The translations under genes were made by a program, and so were the position numbers. The notes below the pieces were generated by a model. That model worked only from the letters and a program-made list of their open reading frames with translations. It was not told the DNA's origin and searched no databases. 64,000 nt of DNA from Paragordius varius (lineage: Eukaryota; Nematomorpha), in contig OZ176051.1 of NCBI GenBank assembly GCA_964247055.1, positions 14,694,001 to 14,758,000 of the forward strand, in the 5' to 3' direction. This document shows, in pieces, positions 1 to 11,765 of this stretch (position 1 is its first letter; every line of letters begins with the position of its first letter).

Positions 1-324
1 CCCCCTATACGACTACAGCGGCACGCCCATACAAATGGGGAGCCTAAGTGAGTGCATATAGAGTGACACCTTAGACAAAGCGGTACACATCCCGCTAAGC
101 TATAGGCTATCCGGGATAGATGGTAACAATTAGCGTCATGCGGTCGTCCAACTAGTACTGGCATGAAGTGGAGTTCTTGGTATGTGCTATATAAAGCTTG
201 TTGACAGTATTTGTCTATAGTCATAGTATAATTATTATTATAAAGTTATCTGATTATGAGGTATATCATGAGTAAGCAGGTGGGCCATTGGTAAATGCAT
301 ACTAATTTAATAATAACTCGAGCT
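1..324. other. GC-richer edge segment, unassigned
   Basis: The first 200 bases are clearly less AT-rich than the rest of the window and include a TATA-like string (ctatataaag, about 188-198). This could be a promoter-like or terminal-repeat edge of an element cut by the window. No ORF or terminal repeat could be confirmed. Confidence 0.2.
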
Positions 325-424
325 CAAGGTGTGCGGCATTTGTGGCAAAGAATTTTCAATTCGAAATCTTCTGGATCGTTACTCATATAAGATATCCATA
401 TGCAAAATGTGGAGCTCAGAATAA
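325..424 (+). pseudogene. C2H2 zinc-finger remnant
   Basis: A short open stretch reads KVCGICGKEFSIRNLLDRYS and ends in TAA. It has the C-x2-C, F and L spacing of a C2H2 finger (established pattern C-x2-C-x12-H-x3-H), but the first zinc-binding His position is Tyr and no second His follows at the right spacing. It is therefore probably a decayed finger or the edge of a broken gene. No second finger is visible on either side. The identity rests on about 20 residues. Confidence 0.35.
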
Positions 425-1184
425 AAATAAATTAAAAAATGATAACCGTTTCAAGCGCGCTTTATTGGTTTTTTCAGTATTTGCATTTGAAAGTTGCGGA
501 TTTGTGTATTTATGAAACAGTGAGAAGCATGTGAGAAAAATGAAAGAAAAATAACGAAAATTTTTCAAAAATACAAATTTTTTGATGGACTTAAAAAGTA
601 CATAGCCTTTATTAGATATACCAACTCTTTGGTATGTTAAATATAAGTCATAAACTACAATATGGAATTCTTACAAATAATTTTTTTATAATATATTTCG
701 ACAATGTCATAAAATTTACGAATTTCTATTTTGTGGAATAAAATAATTTATCGATACTTTATAATATTTTATGTATTTTTCTTAAGAATATATTAGGTTA
801 TATATAATATATAAAAGTTTTATCATGTTTGCTCAATAAGTTAAAAAAATATGGACAAAATTTCTAGTCAAAAATGAAAAAATGGAATATTTTTATTTTG
901 GGGCGCATTTTTGCCCCAAAATTTTTGGGGTCTCTTTTTCCAAGGGATTTCTTATTATTCTAGAAAAAATCATCTTCATCTATTTTTTTACCCCCCTTTT
1001 GCGCACAGAAAACTACAGAGGCTAAATCTTTCCTAAATTATTTTGAAATTTTTTGTTTGATTTTTTTGCAATTATTTACGATTTGATTCAAATACTTTAG
1101 TATAATAATATATATAAGTTTATAATTTAAAGCCACGTATACTAACCCTATGTTTGACCATTAAAATATATATCTATATATTAA
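425..1184. other. AT-rich, no gene seen
   Basis: This is AT-rich non-coding DNA with poly-A and poly-T runs. I see no convincing exon or terminal repeat in it. Confidence 0.4.
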
Positions 1185-2196
1185 TAAAAATAAAATTGGC
1201 TTTGTGATCTGGTACCGAAAAACTGGCAGACCCATTCAAATCCAAACATCGAAAAAATATAATCATTAATGAATGCCCCGACAATAGCTTCGGCCCTTTT
1301 TTTAAAATAGGCCCCCAGTTCGGGCCCACCCCGTGTGAAAAACGAGTTTTTTTGAAAACAGAAGTCCACAAAAATCGTGTCTTTGAGGCAATTTTCTAGA
1401 GAACGTAGTGGATCATTCAATTTCAAATATGATTTTTGTTTACTTATTTTCGATTGCGCCGAACATAGTCGTCTCGCTTTTTTAATTTATGCCCTCTGTT
1501 TACCCGCTTCCCCCGTAAAATACCATTTTCTTCAAAAACAAAGTCCATAAAAATAATTTTTTAAATTTATTTTTCGCCCTAGGTATGAGACCGTAAAAAT
1601 TATATATGAATTCCACGTATTCCCTGATAAAAGTCAAAAATTTTAGTCAAACATTTCCACCCGCTAAAAAATGATTCATCATGTGGATTTGTGTTCTGTT
1701 TCCGGAAAACCGGTAGACCCATTCAAATCCAAATATCGAAAAAATATAATCATTAATTAATGCCCGACAATAGCTTTGCCCTTTTTGTGAAATAGGCCCC
1801 CATTTCGGGCCTACCCCGTGTAAAAAACAGGTTGAGACAATTTTCCGGAGAACGTGTTGGACCATTCAATTTTAAATATAATTTTATTTTACTTATTTTC
1901 GATTGCGCCGTACATAGTCGTCTTGTTTTTTTAATTTAAGCCCTCTTTTTACCCGCTCCACCCGTAAAATTTATGAAAATCAAAATCCACAAAAATAATT
2001 TTTCCCCCAAGTTAACAATAAATTAGTATGAATGCACCGTTTTAAAATCCTATGAGATCATAGCTAATAAATAATGTTTCGAAATAATCCACATATGTGA
2101 ATCATTTTATTGTCCCTTTTTTCAAATAACCCTCCCTCACCCCCAGAAGTCCAAAGAACTTCCTCAGGGTGCGTAGCAGCTTGAGATTTCGCTAGT
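1185..2196 (+). mobile_element. Helitron-like element, copy 1, with two tandem monomers
   Basis: About 1.0 kb, composed of two related monomers of roughly 480 bp (matching starts near 1197 and 1682). The same boundaries recur in reverse orientation at 60884-61926: one end begins after a tattaataaaaat-like string followed by GGCTTTGTGATCTGG, and the other ends in GCTAGT. A sequence related to GTGCGTAGCAGC precedes that end. Helitrons characteristically end in CTRR followed by T, with a hairpin just upstream, and insert between A and T (family knowledge), which fits. No Rep/helicase ORF is present, so it is non-autonomous. The short open frames inside, which translate to a recurring GFEWVYRFSG string, change frame between monomers and are not considered genes. 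Confidence 0.6.
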
Positions 2197-2219
2197 ATAT
2201 ATATATATGTATATATATA

Positions 2220-2490
2220 CAGTAAAAATTGAAATTTTTCGTAAAAACATAAAACAAGTAAATATTTAGATTAAAAGACAACCATAATTTTTAAAACCGC
2301 AATTTTTCCTATATAATTTATTTAATTAAAATCGTAAAATAGATAGTTGATTGTGTTATCAAATCTCTATTAATACATACTTTACAAATACAAGAAGTTA
2401 TATATTTAAAAATCATGTTATAAAAGGTAGAGCGATTATTAAAACATTTTATATTTTTATGTTTTGTGCGCATAATTTAAATTTTTACTG
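2220..2490. mobile_element. Palindromic Tc1/mariner-type MITE
   Basis: It starts CAGTAAAAATTGAAA after TA and ends TTTTTACTG. The two arms are long inverted repeats. This is one of about ten copies in the window; the TA flank and CAGT start are typical of the Tc1/mariner superfamily. It has no coding capacity. Confidence 0.7.
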
Positions 2491-2537
2491 AAAGTAAAAA
2501 AATAAAAGTTCGATTGTATATTTGCCTATTCATATAG

Positions 2538-2592
2538 GATTGGAGAATGGAGCCTTTGTGTTTTGGTGATCTTATATCGGTCCCTTGTATTG
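2538..2592 (+). CDS. Possible small internal exon
   Basis: A pyrimidine-rich tract ending in atag is followed by about 55 bases open in two frames, then a donor-like ATTG|GTAAAA. One frame reads DWRMEPLCFGDLISVPCI. It could pair with the possible terminal exon at 3288, but the phases do not join cleanly. This is tentative and no family is recognised. Confidence 0.2.
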
Positions 2593-2893
2593 GTAAAACT
2601 CAAATTCTCATAAATTTACAATTGTTTAGTAGCTTTCAGCAACACTGTCATAACAACACCAAAAATATGATATGGAGCCATTCAATCTGATAAAATACTG
2701 TAATGATTGCATAAATTACTTAAATGACACTAATATTTTTTACCCTGTATTAAAGTTCTTTTTTCGCGACAAAGGTGTAGAGGTATAAATTGGTTATACA
2801 ATATTCAAAAAAAGAAATTATTTTAATAATTTATCTAAAAAATTAAGTATCAAAATTAAAATGATTATTTTCGTTGCATTCATATATATTTTA

Positions 2894-3153
2894 CGGTAAA
2901 AATTGAAATTATATACGGACAAAACATAGAAATATACATATATGTTTTTCTAAAAAACAACAATACTTTTTCAATCGCATTTAAAATTTATTATAACAAC
3001 GCATTGTAATTTATGAAATCGAGATAATTTGAAAATACAATCATCTTCATATTTTAAAAACATTAAGGTTTAGACAGATTTGGTTGTCTTTTGAAAAAAA
3101 TATTTATTTTTATATTTTTCTTCGTTTTGTCCATATATATTCAATTTTTACTG
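2894..3153. mobile_element. Palindromic Tc1/mariner-type MITE
   Basis: A 260-bp member of the CAGTAAAAATTGAAA family flanked by TA on both sides. Its left end has the variant CGGTAAAAATTG. The internal arms carry the family strings CGGACAAAACAT and CGTTTTGTCC. Confidence 0.7.
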
Positions 3154-3287
3154 TACTTTCATACTTGTAATTTTTTTAAATAATTTATATCATTTGATAT
3201 AATCCACAAATACTTTATAATTTTAGGTTGTGATTTACTTTTACGTTTTTCGTTTAATTTGATTTAACTTTTTGTCTGTGTTTTAGG

Positions 3288-3392
3288 AATTTTCTGTGGC
3301 GCACGCCTAATGAAGAAAATTTAATTAGCGATGATGAAATTATAGATATATTAAATGCACTAATTATTTCAAACGATAGTAAAATTGGTTAG
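3288..3392 (+). CDS. Possible terminal exon of an unknown host gene
   Basis: A strong acceptor (tttgtctgtgttttag) precedes about 34 codons ending in TAG. The translation contains LWRTPNEENLISDDEII and then ILNALIISNDSKIG, acidic and of normal amino-acid variety, unlike the surrounding AT-rich noise. An AATAAA lies about 25 bases after the stop. No protein family was recognised. The upstream candidate exon at 2538-2592 ends in a different phase, so any gene here is incomplete. Confidence 0.35.
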   Translation, partial: NFLWRTPNEENLISDDEIIDILNALIISNDSKIG

Positions 3393-3594
3393 GAACCTTC
3401 TTAATGGATACAAAAATAAATGTGTAAATCTTATAAATTAATTATGCTTTTATATGATTAGTTTTAGCATATTTCAATCATTATTTAAATCAAAAAAGCT
3501 GGCTGCTGAGATCAGTTCATCGTAACATACATATCCTATATAATTTTTTGAAATTCAAAACAATGTAAAAAATAAAAAAAATAAAATTATGGAT

Positions 3595-3665
3595 ATCTTT
3601 AGAAAAAAACATTTATCGTTATATTTTTACGTTTTGTGCGTATCATTTTAATTTTAACCGTATGT
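3595..3665. repeat. Fragment of the palindromic MITE
   Basis: One arm only: TTTTTACGTTTTGTGCG followed by a degraded TTTAACCGTA end. Confidence 0.45.
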
Positions 3666-4185
3666 TCGACTTCATCTGTATTTCGATTTTATCATACAAA
3701 TGAATTTCGGTTTTATGTGATAATTATATGAAGTCAATGAGCCATCAAGTAAGTATCAAGAAAGTCACCAAATATAATCTAAAGCTCATACATAATCAAA
3801 CCTTACGTTTACGGCCCATACAAACTCAAATATACTGTTTTTCGCGACTTTTTTGTGTTTAATTGAAATACACGAACTAATGAAAAATATTAATAAATTG
3901 CGATAATTTAGCGATTTTCCTATCAGGAGTATTAATCAAGAAAGTTTAATCTTTCGTAAATAACTTATGAAGCAAAAAGAGACGATTTTTGATATGTTTT
4001 TCAAACAAAACTCATAGTTATTGTAATAAAGTTTTATGACTTCCGATTTAGTGCACTGTTTATAACCACATGTTGATTATAATGTGGCATGCTGACTTTG
4101 GGCAATATTCTGGGAGACAATATGTGCCAAGAATGATTAATTATATCTTAACCTTACCGTTGAGACTTACCCCAAAATGGGTTTT
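3666..4185. other. AT-rich, no gene seen
   Basis: No ORF, splice-flanked exon or terminal repeat was recognised. Confidence 0.4.
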
Positions 4186-4700
4186 TGACAATATATTGGT
4201 CTGGAAGCAATTATCCAGAAAACGTGTAACTCTTTTGTTACAGATGTGAAAGTGACTGTGCGACATTTTTTTAATTTGCCCCTCAGTGTAAAAAATTTTC
4301 AGCTACAGGTTAGAGTAGCTACAGGAAATCGTGTAAACACATTTAATTTGGATTTCCTTGATCAAAAATGCGCTGATGAAAATCGATAATTGATACAGTT
4401 TTGTCTCCCCGTCTTGAAAAATGGGAGTCATCGAACAATTTGGCACTAAAGTAATATTGAACAAAACAAATAGGCGGACATTCATGAATAAAAATTTTAA
4501 CGTGAAAAGGCAAAATTGGCCATCGGATTAGACCCATAATTAAAAAGTGTTTTTAATATGAGTATGAGCCTAGTGCATATTCTACAGAAAACGTGCACGT
4601 ATTGAGTAATTAATAAATATTTTTACCTATACCCGAAACTTACCACGCCATTTCAATTAACCCATCAGTTTACTCCTTAAAACGTGTCTCCAAACGATAA
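4186..4700 (+). repeat. Decayed Helitron-like tandem-repeat material
   Basis: Scattered strings such as ccagaaaacgtgtaac and tttttttaatttgcccctc match the order of strings in the Helitron-like monomers at 1185-2196. This looks like an old, diverged copy with indistinct ends. Confidence 0.3.
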
Positions 4701-6720
4701 GCCTTATTAAGGATTCTTGCATTCCCATATGTGTTTCAATAAGGGATTTTGTTAGTACGGATGCATCCGCGGTAAATATAAAATTTAAGATATACATATA
4801 TCATAAATGTTCTGGAAGTTAAAGACATTTCAATAAAGAATTAGTGTATTAAGGTTTAAGGATTGTTAGAAACCAGCCTTACCCATACACAAGAAAGGAC
4901 ACGTCTTAAATTTATGAGTATCAAAATAGTCGCAATTGAATAGTCATTCCAGATATCCAGGCCCTATGATTGATTATAAACCGGTGCCAATAGGCACAAT
5001 AATACTCTGAAACACGCTGCTAACAACAATTATAACATTGATTGGACCAATATTGATATAATAATATTAATCGTCTCTGTAGCATAAATTCAAAAGTGAC
5101 TTGAACATGACACCCAATTACAAAAACCTATCAAACGTGCTTGTAAGGAAAGGGCCATGACCAAATAATGACCTGTATGCATGGAATCGTACATATAAAA
5201 AAGGCGAAGAACCAAATTTTCAAAATTAGTATATACCATTTGCAATTTAAGTTCACCCTTACACAACACCCTTGAACAATTCAAATTTACCTTTGAACAA
5301 ATCAAAATCACCCTTAAATAAATTATGTGTTTTGTATGATTAAAAATTACTATATTTTTTAAATAATTTCTAAAAACTAATATTTTGTTTAAAATTAATA
5401 GACATTAATAATGAGATTATATTAGTTCGAAAACACATGATTGTTTTTTATGGTGAATATGAATTGTTCCAGGGAGAAGTTGAACTGTAAATGGTATATT
5501 AAAGATTGCTGCTTAGCGTGTCTTCGATTAGAAATCCATAGAAAAGTAATGTCACGAAATCCATGGGTAAATGATAAAAATCATAAAAAAGACAATTGAA
5601 ATGTATAGCCGAAACTTAGGGGATGCAGAAGGTTGTGCTAAAGGAGAGGTTACAATGCACCGCTAATCTGTAGATCGTGGATTGTGAGATTTAACATTAT
5701 AGCAGCCTGATTCCATTATTGATATGATAAAATTTAAAACATGTATTTTGTTTGTAAATCCCAGCTCTTATCTATAAGAATACTTTTATGTTTTACATTA
5801 TAATTAAGGAGTTCTTTAGGAAATGCAGATCTCCGACACATGCATATTAGGAAAAAGGATTGAGCATCCATTTGATAATTAATGAGACAACATTTCATTG
5901 ACATTAAGCATTTATTGTAATTATAAATATAAAATTAACAATTCACGCTCCAATCCTTGTTAGATTAATTAATACTTTTGCCTGATAAGAATGGATGTTT
6001 TGTCTTTTATTAAAATTATTTATAAATAACCGATGTTTTTAAATTGTTGTATATATCGGAGTTAAAAGTTTATTACCTTATACTAAAACAAACTATAATC
6101 TATACAGAGACTCGAACTACTCATTTTTGACAATGGAAAATTAAAGTCGCATAAGGATTTAATTAACCTCGGTTTCTTGCGTTTTCCAAAGAAGATCGCT
6201 GATGCAATATAAAAATTTTCAATAAAATGCTAACCCTGATTTATTTTTTATTATTAATACGAGTAAAACCCAAACGTTAATTTGATCACTGGTAAAAAAA
6301 ATAAAGTGTAAAGTACATTATATAATGTTTAACATGTTGGATTGAAGAATATATCTCTCTCAGTTATTTCCGAGCCTCCTGAGCCCCCTGAGCCATGATT
6401 TATTGATTTTTGTTAAATTTCGCTTGGTATATGACCAACAAGTTCCATTAGCCTTAATACCTTTAAACACATTACATTAATAATTATTATACAAACTAAT
6501 ATTTTTTATAAGAAAGTCAAACCATACGTTTTAACCTGATTGTTTTATATACTTATCTTTATGAATATCGGGATTAAAAATATATTTCTTACATTTGTTT
6601 CAATCATTGGAATTAGGTAAAAAAAAATAATTTTTAAAAGAGTAGAGCTAGCTGCCTTTTGGAAAAAATTTCATTTAGTTTTTACCATTATGTATAAATT
6701 CATTGTTACTTTTATTATTA
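4701..6720. other. AT-rich, no gene seen
   Basis: The open frames here are short and of low complexity. I see no splice-flanked exon, terminal repeat or RNA gene. Confidence 0.4.
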
Positions 6721-7417
6721 AGGTAAAAAATATATTTATGCGGACAAAACGTACAAATATAACAATTTTTTTACAAAAGACAATTCATCCTATTAAAATC
6801 ATTTATTAACGATCGTATAAAAATGTAATTAATTGTGTTACCAATATACATATATATCAACTCCAATCCTTAACTTCAAGTTGGTCCTTTGACTTTTTTC
6901 TTTTGTTTTTAACTTTTATCAATCAAATCTATATTCATAATCGTTTTAACCTCTTTTTTAAAATTTACGATAAAATTCAAATCAATATCAACTTTTGATC
7001 ATTGCGATTCTGTAAATCTTTATTAACTTTTTAAACCATTTTGGATACTTTAAAATTTTAAAATAAAAAAAATATATAAGTTTTTTAGGTTATTATTTAC
7101 TTTTATTGAAAACATTCAAATTAATAATTTTGTTAAATTGACAAATAATAGTTTGAAATAAAAAAGTAGTTTTTGAACAAAATTTTTTATTTTTATATGA
7201 ATATATATATAAGAATGAAGATTGTTAAAAAATATGAATAAACAACATTTTAAAGACCAACTTGAAGTGAAGAACACTTTTTAAATGCAAATGGTATACT
7301 TTGTTTTAAACAATGAGCTATTTAAAAACCAAAATATATAAAGTGTGGTTGTATTTTAGAAAAAAATATTTGTGATTATATTTTTACGTTTTGTCCGTAT
7401 AATTTTAATTTTTACGG
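6721..7417. mobile_element. Palindromic MITE with a second inverted-repeat insert
   Basis: The outer ends are the TA-target MITE family (GGTAAAAA...CGGACAAAACGT on the left, CGTTTTGTCCG...TTTTACGG on the right), but the element is about 430 bp longer than its relatives. The excess is bounded by an inverted repeat, CTTCAAGTTGGTCCTTTGA near 6876-6895 against taaagaccaacttgaagtg near 7252-7270. This suggests a second short element inserted into the first. Confidence 0.5.
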
Positions 7418-8011
7418 TAATTATAACTGGTTAATTAAATTAAATTTCTTTCCATATTTTTCAAAATTAATTTTTAACAGGCCTCGGGTATCCCACACCA
7501 ATCTGAATCAAAGGACTGAAATGAATGTGTTGTATTCAAGTGTTAAAGTAGTAATATGCATATATAACACATAAAATAAAAATGAAAAAGAAAATACAAT
7601 TTAAAAACAGTTATTTAAAACTTCTTTTATAATAAAACGAATTCTTGAAAACCTCTCAAAATATATTTATTTTGTATGTAAAAATCGAATATCATCAAAA
7701 TAAGAATTCATTTTTAACTAATAAATTAAATATCAAAATCAGTCAAAATTTTACACTTATAAATATTAAGCTATCATTCAACAGAAAGTATAAATTAAAG
7801 GGCTATAAAAAAGTACTTTAAGGGCCTCTGTTAAAGTCTCATTGCCGTATATGTGACAATAATATTTTCAAAGTGACAAAACACCACATCATATTCATTG
7901 TGATATTTTGTTTTAAATAAGAAACTAATAATATACTTTAATTTGTCATTAATATAATTATTTATCTATAATAACATAATATCATTTTAAAATACTTACA
8001 TTTCAATATTA
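7418..8011. repeat. Intergenic, with a dispersed repeat shared with 26900-27330
   Basis: Bases about 7482-7545 (cctcgggtatcccacacc and following) match, in reverse complement, the stretch near 27240-27310 that contains TTGGGGTAGTTGGATACCCC. Both hold a string ending aatgaatgtgttgtat. This is an interspersed repeat of unknown class. The rest is featureless. Confidence 0.35.
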
Positions 8012-9172
8012 GGGTAATCTTTTCATGTTGGATGAGTTAATCATGTGTTTCCAGTTTGTAGTTCCTTTTTCAATTTGCACATCCTCTGTCGAAAATTCTA
8101 TACCATATGTCAATAGTTGTGAAACATCTATTGACCTTGAACAAATATTATATAATATTACATCACGAATTGTCTTTGCAAGTTCTGAAAAGTTTAGGGA
8201 TGTCAAATTGCTCCTTCTTATGGTTAAATCAGTTAACTTAGTGTAATTTTGGAAGGGTTTTAAGTTTCGTAATCCGGAAATAGAAATTTAACCTTTTTAA
8301 ATTATTTTCTTTTACCAAAAAATTTAGATCAATTACACATCGGGATATTTCCATAACAGTCAAATTAACAGGAAACGATGAATCTGATAATTTGAGATTG
8401 GTATCATTTTTCAAAGTATCTATGTAGAGTGAATGTAGGTGAGGAAAGTTTTTGAAAAAATTGGATAGATTATATGAATTGTTCTTTAGCAATGTTAAAA
8501 GATAGTTTTTGCAGGTGTACCTGATGGGTTCATTGGATGATATTCATTACCAAATGATTCCATACTTATTACGTTTAAAGACAAATAATCTAAAGGAATA
8601 TATTCAAATATCCTCCAATTAAATATTTTCTTATTGAATATTGTGAAATCCATGCTTTTTATATGTAATTTTTTAGATATTGTTTTTATTAATTCATATG
8701 TTACATTATAATCTTCATTATAATCTTCAATTACAACATGCATTTTGTTATCCGAATCGGATATGGAATAATAAAATCTGGAATTATTGACGCACAATCC
8801 AGAATAACCGCGAAATTTACTTAAATATCCTAATTGGTTCAAATGATGCTTCCCACAGTGGTAATCTTTATCAAGAGTATCAAACACTTTTAATTGTGAC
8901 AAACTTTCTTTATTTGTGAAATCATAATAGGTTCCATTGTATTCACATGCCCCGGTAAGATTTACGCTTTTGAGCAAATATTTTATATCTGAATCGCATT
9001 TCAAGGTGTTTCCTAAAACTGAACAATTATATAGATATAACATATAATTTGGATATCGAAATAAATTTATTTAGTAAACCATGAAAAATACTTGATTTTT
9101 CAGCATCATTCAAAATTACGAATTCTATAAAGTTATTTATTATATAAGGATAGTAATTTAATAAACATTTCA

Positions 9173-9954
9173 ATTAAAAACTTAGAGAAATGGTATACTC
9201 ATTCTTTAAATGTGATATAATATTGAGTTGTCATATATCGACAAAAAATTATGTTAAATTTTAAGCATGTATGGTAATAGGATTAAGGTTGTTTTTGCTA
9301 ACATTTCAAACTCTATAAATTTCATAAATAACCGTCACTAATAGGTTATTTGTTTTCTGAGCATGATTTAATTATTTCGAAATGTAGTGTTTGTCTGACG
9401 TTAAAATCTTTTACAAGGTGAACTTTTTCACTAACCTATTAGTTTTTGGATATTTTTCGAGTCGTAACAAAAACTTTAAAAATGTTGGTTGTTTTATATA
9501 AAATTATAAATTCGGCGTTCAGGATAACTATGATGTGTCATCTTAAGGGCTTATATATAATATAGATAAATATTAAAAAGGCGTCAAAAATTTAATGGTG
9601 TATATCCATTTCAAATTTTAGATGCCATGTGTGGCCTTTTGGTCGCATTCAAAAAAAACACTTCATGACATTATTGCCCTAGTTTATATTGATGCATTAT
9701 ATCCCAGAGATGAATTTTGTAAATTAACTATATTTTGAAAGCTATTTCAATAATTCTATTATCCAAAAAAATTTCTCCTGCATTAGATATTAAAGCTTAT
9801 ATAGGTTTGAGAGTTCTAGTTTTTAAAATTTTAGTTCCAAAACACGATTGAAATAGCTGTTTTTTAATTCAATAAATATATCAAGTTTTGCTGCAATATG
9901 TAAAAACAAAATTAGTTATTAACAATTAATAACATGATATACAGTCAGTTGTGC
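9173..9954. other. Non-coding, within the LRR locus
   Basis: No exon was recognised between the downstream LRR block and the LINE fragment. Confidence 0.35.
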
Positions 9955-10375
9955 AGCACTCAATGATGTATAATTCACAGACGTGGGGTGTCAAAAAATC
10001 CGAAGAAAGACATTTTAACGTGACTGAAATGAAAATGCTCAGAATGACGTGTGGGGTAACAAAAAAGGACAGAATTGAGAATAGATTTATTCGTGGGCAG
10101 ATATCAAACCAATAGTGGAAAGAATGTCAAAAAGTTACGTTGGTTTGGGCACATTGAAAGGAGAGATTCTAATTATATTGCAAAAATAATAGATGGTTAT
10201 ATAGTTGAGGGAAAACGAGGACGTGGGCGACCTAAAACAAAATGGATAGATACAGTAAAAAGAGAGCTAGCAGAATACGAGCTTAATGCAGACGACGCCA
10301 TAGATAGAGTTTTATGGCGAGGGAGGTTGTATAACATGACCGCTCCGAGTGAAAACATTTAATGTAATAATAATA
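9955..10375 (+). mobile_element. LINE 3-prime fragment (APE-type, RTE-like C-terminus)
   Basis: The C-terminal part of a non-LTR retrotransposon polyprotein is visible in two frames. The first reads MMYNSQTWGVKKSEE...MLRMTCGVTKKDRIENRF (9963-10114). After a frame change the second reads LRWFGHIERRDSNYIAKII, then GKRGRGRPKTKWIDTVKREL (to 10362). The WFGH...RGRPKTRW block is the usual C-terminal signature of endonuclease/reverse-transcriptase LINEs in arthropods (family knowledge). The endonuclease and RT cores are absent, so it is 5-prime truncated, as is normal for LINE copies. It lies inside the LRR locus and differs from the LINE at 48860-51724. Confidence 0.85.
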
Positions 10376-11490
10376 TACATTCCTTTGCCTGTTGCTTTGG
10401 CGATTTTAAAAAATTAATAGAAAAAACGGCGAAAATGTTTAAGAAGAGGATTCTTTTACAATTTTACATTTTTTAAAATTATTTTTTTATAATGCCTAAG
10501 AGGAAAAAGAAAATTTTTATATTTAGCTTAATAACTTAAATATTGTTTAAGTACAAATAAATTACTCTGGGATGTGAAACCTAGGGTTGAGCATTTGATT
10601 GCTGTTTCAAAAAAATCCGGTCAGACTGAGTCAGACCGTGGTCATAACCACTTTTACTTAAGTAAATATCATGCGTTATTGAATTATCAAAATAAGGTTC
10701 GAATTACACATGGGTTTCACTAATAATGTCATGGTTTTTAAAAGTTTATACATTTTTTTGATATTTATTATTTAAAAATATTTATATCAAAAAATTGTTT
10801 TTTTGCCATGTTTGTGACCTTCTAAATCTTCAAATACATAGCCTTTAATACTTGATATTTCAAATATTTTACCTTGTTTATTTACACTTTTTTTCATGAT
10901 TAAAATATCCATTATAGGATGTTTTTCATTTTATTGGTTTACATATATAGAGTTATTGTATATTTCGCAAAGTGCTTGATTGTTTTGTTTTTCGAAATAA
11001 CTCTATATGCTTAAATGCCTATGTCATAAAGAGATGTTTAACAATTTTTATTAATAAGCGCATATTTGAATTTATAATTTTTATTTCTTTAAAAATATAT
11101 TAGAAAACAATAAAATCTTATTATCTCTCTTCCAAAATTTTTTTATTATCATTTCAATGACCATGGTCAAAAAATAAATAGTCAATGACCTGGTCATGGC
11201 CCGACAAACCTCAGAAAGCTCATGGTGTATCATCCAGGCACTGCATTTTTCTGCAAAATATTTTTTAACTGGAACCACTAAATATGAAAAATGTCATATA
11301 ACGACATGTAACTTATTTACCCTTATAGCCATTTATAATACTGAATTCGCTATAAAAGCCTCTCGTTACTGTATTCTTAAGATATAATTTTACAGAAACA
11401 AGGTATTCCAATTGTGGTTTGTTTTATATTAGTATGTTTTTATAAATGCCATATTGTAAATTTAAAATTAAATAATTTAGAAAGTTATTA
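10376..11490. other. Non-coding, within the LRR locus
   Basis: AT-rich. Nothing recognisable beyond short open frames. Confidence 0.35.
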
Positions 11491-11765
11491 CAGTAAAAAC
11501 TGAAATCAAACGGACTAAAAACGTAAAAATATAAAGATAAATATTTCTTTTTAAAAGACTACACTTTAAAACTTAACTTTACCTATAATTTACTTACCAC
11601 TTGAAAATATTAAATTTATTGTGTTACCAATATACATCTCTATTTCATACTCTGCAATTTAAACAATGCGTTATAATTTAAAAGAATCGGAAAAATATAG
11701 TCTTTTGGAAAAAATATTTGTCTTTATAATTTAACGTTTTGTCCGTATAATATCTATTTTTACTG
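11491..11765. mobile_element. Palindromic Tc1/mariner-type MITE
   Basis: A 275-bp family member (CAGTAAAAACTGAAATC...CTATTTTTACTG) flanked by TA on both sides. It begins about 40 bases downstream of the last upstream LRR segment, so it sits in the intron or broken middle of the LRR gene. Confidence 0.75.

Noticed and set aside
1181-1865. Open frames with a recurring GFEWVYRFSG peptide (also at 15580, 61219 and 61678) as a gene family
   Set aside because: The frame shifts between tandem monomers, and the DNA is conserved in non-coding parts too. The frames are a by-product of the Helitron-like repeat.
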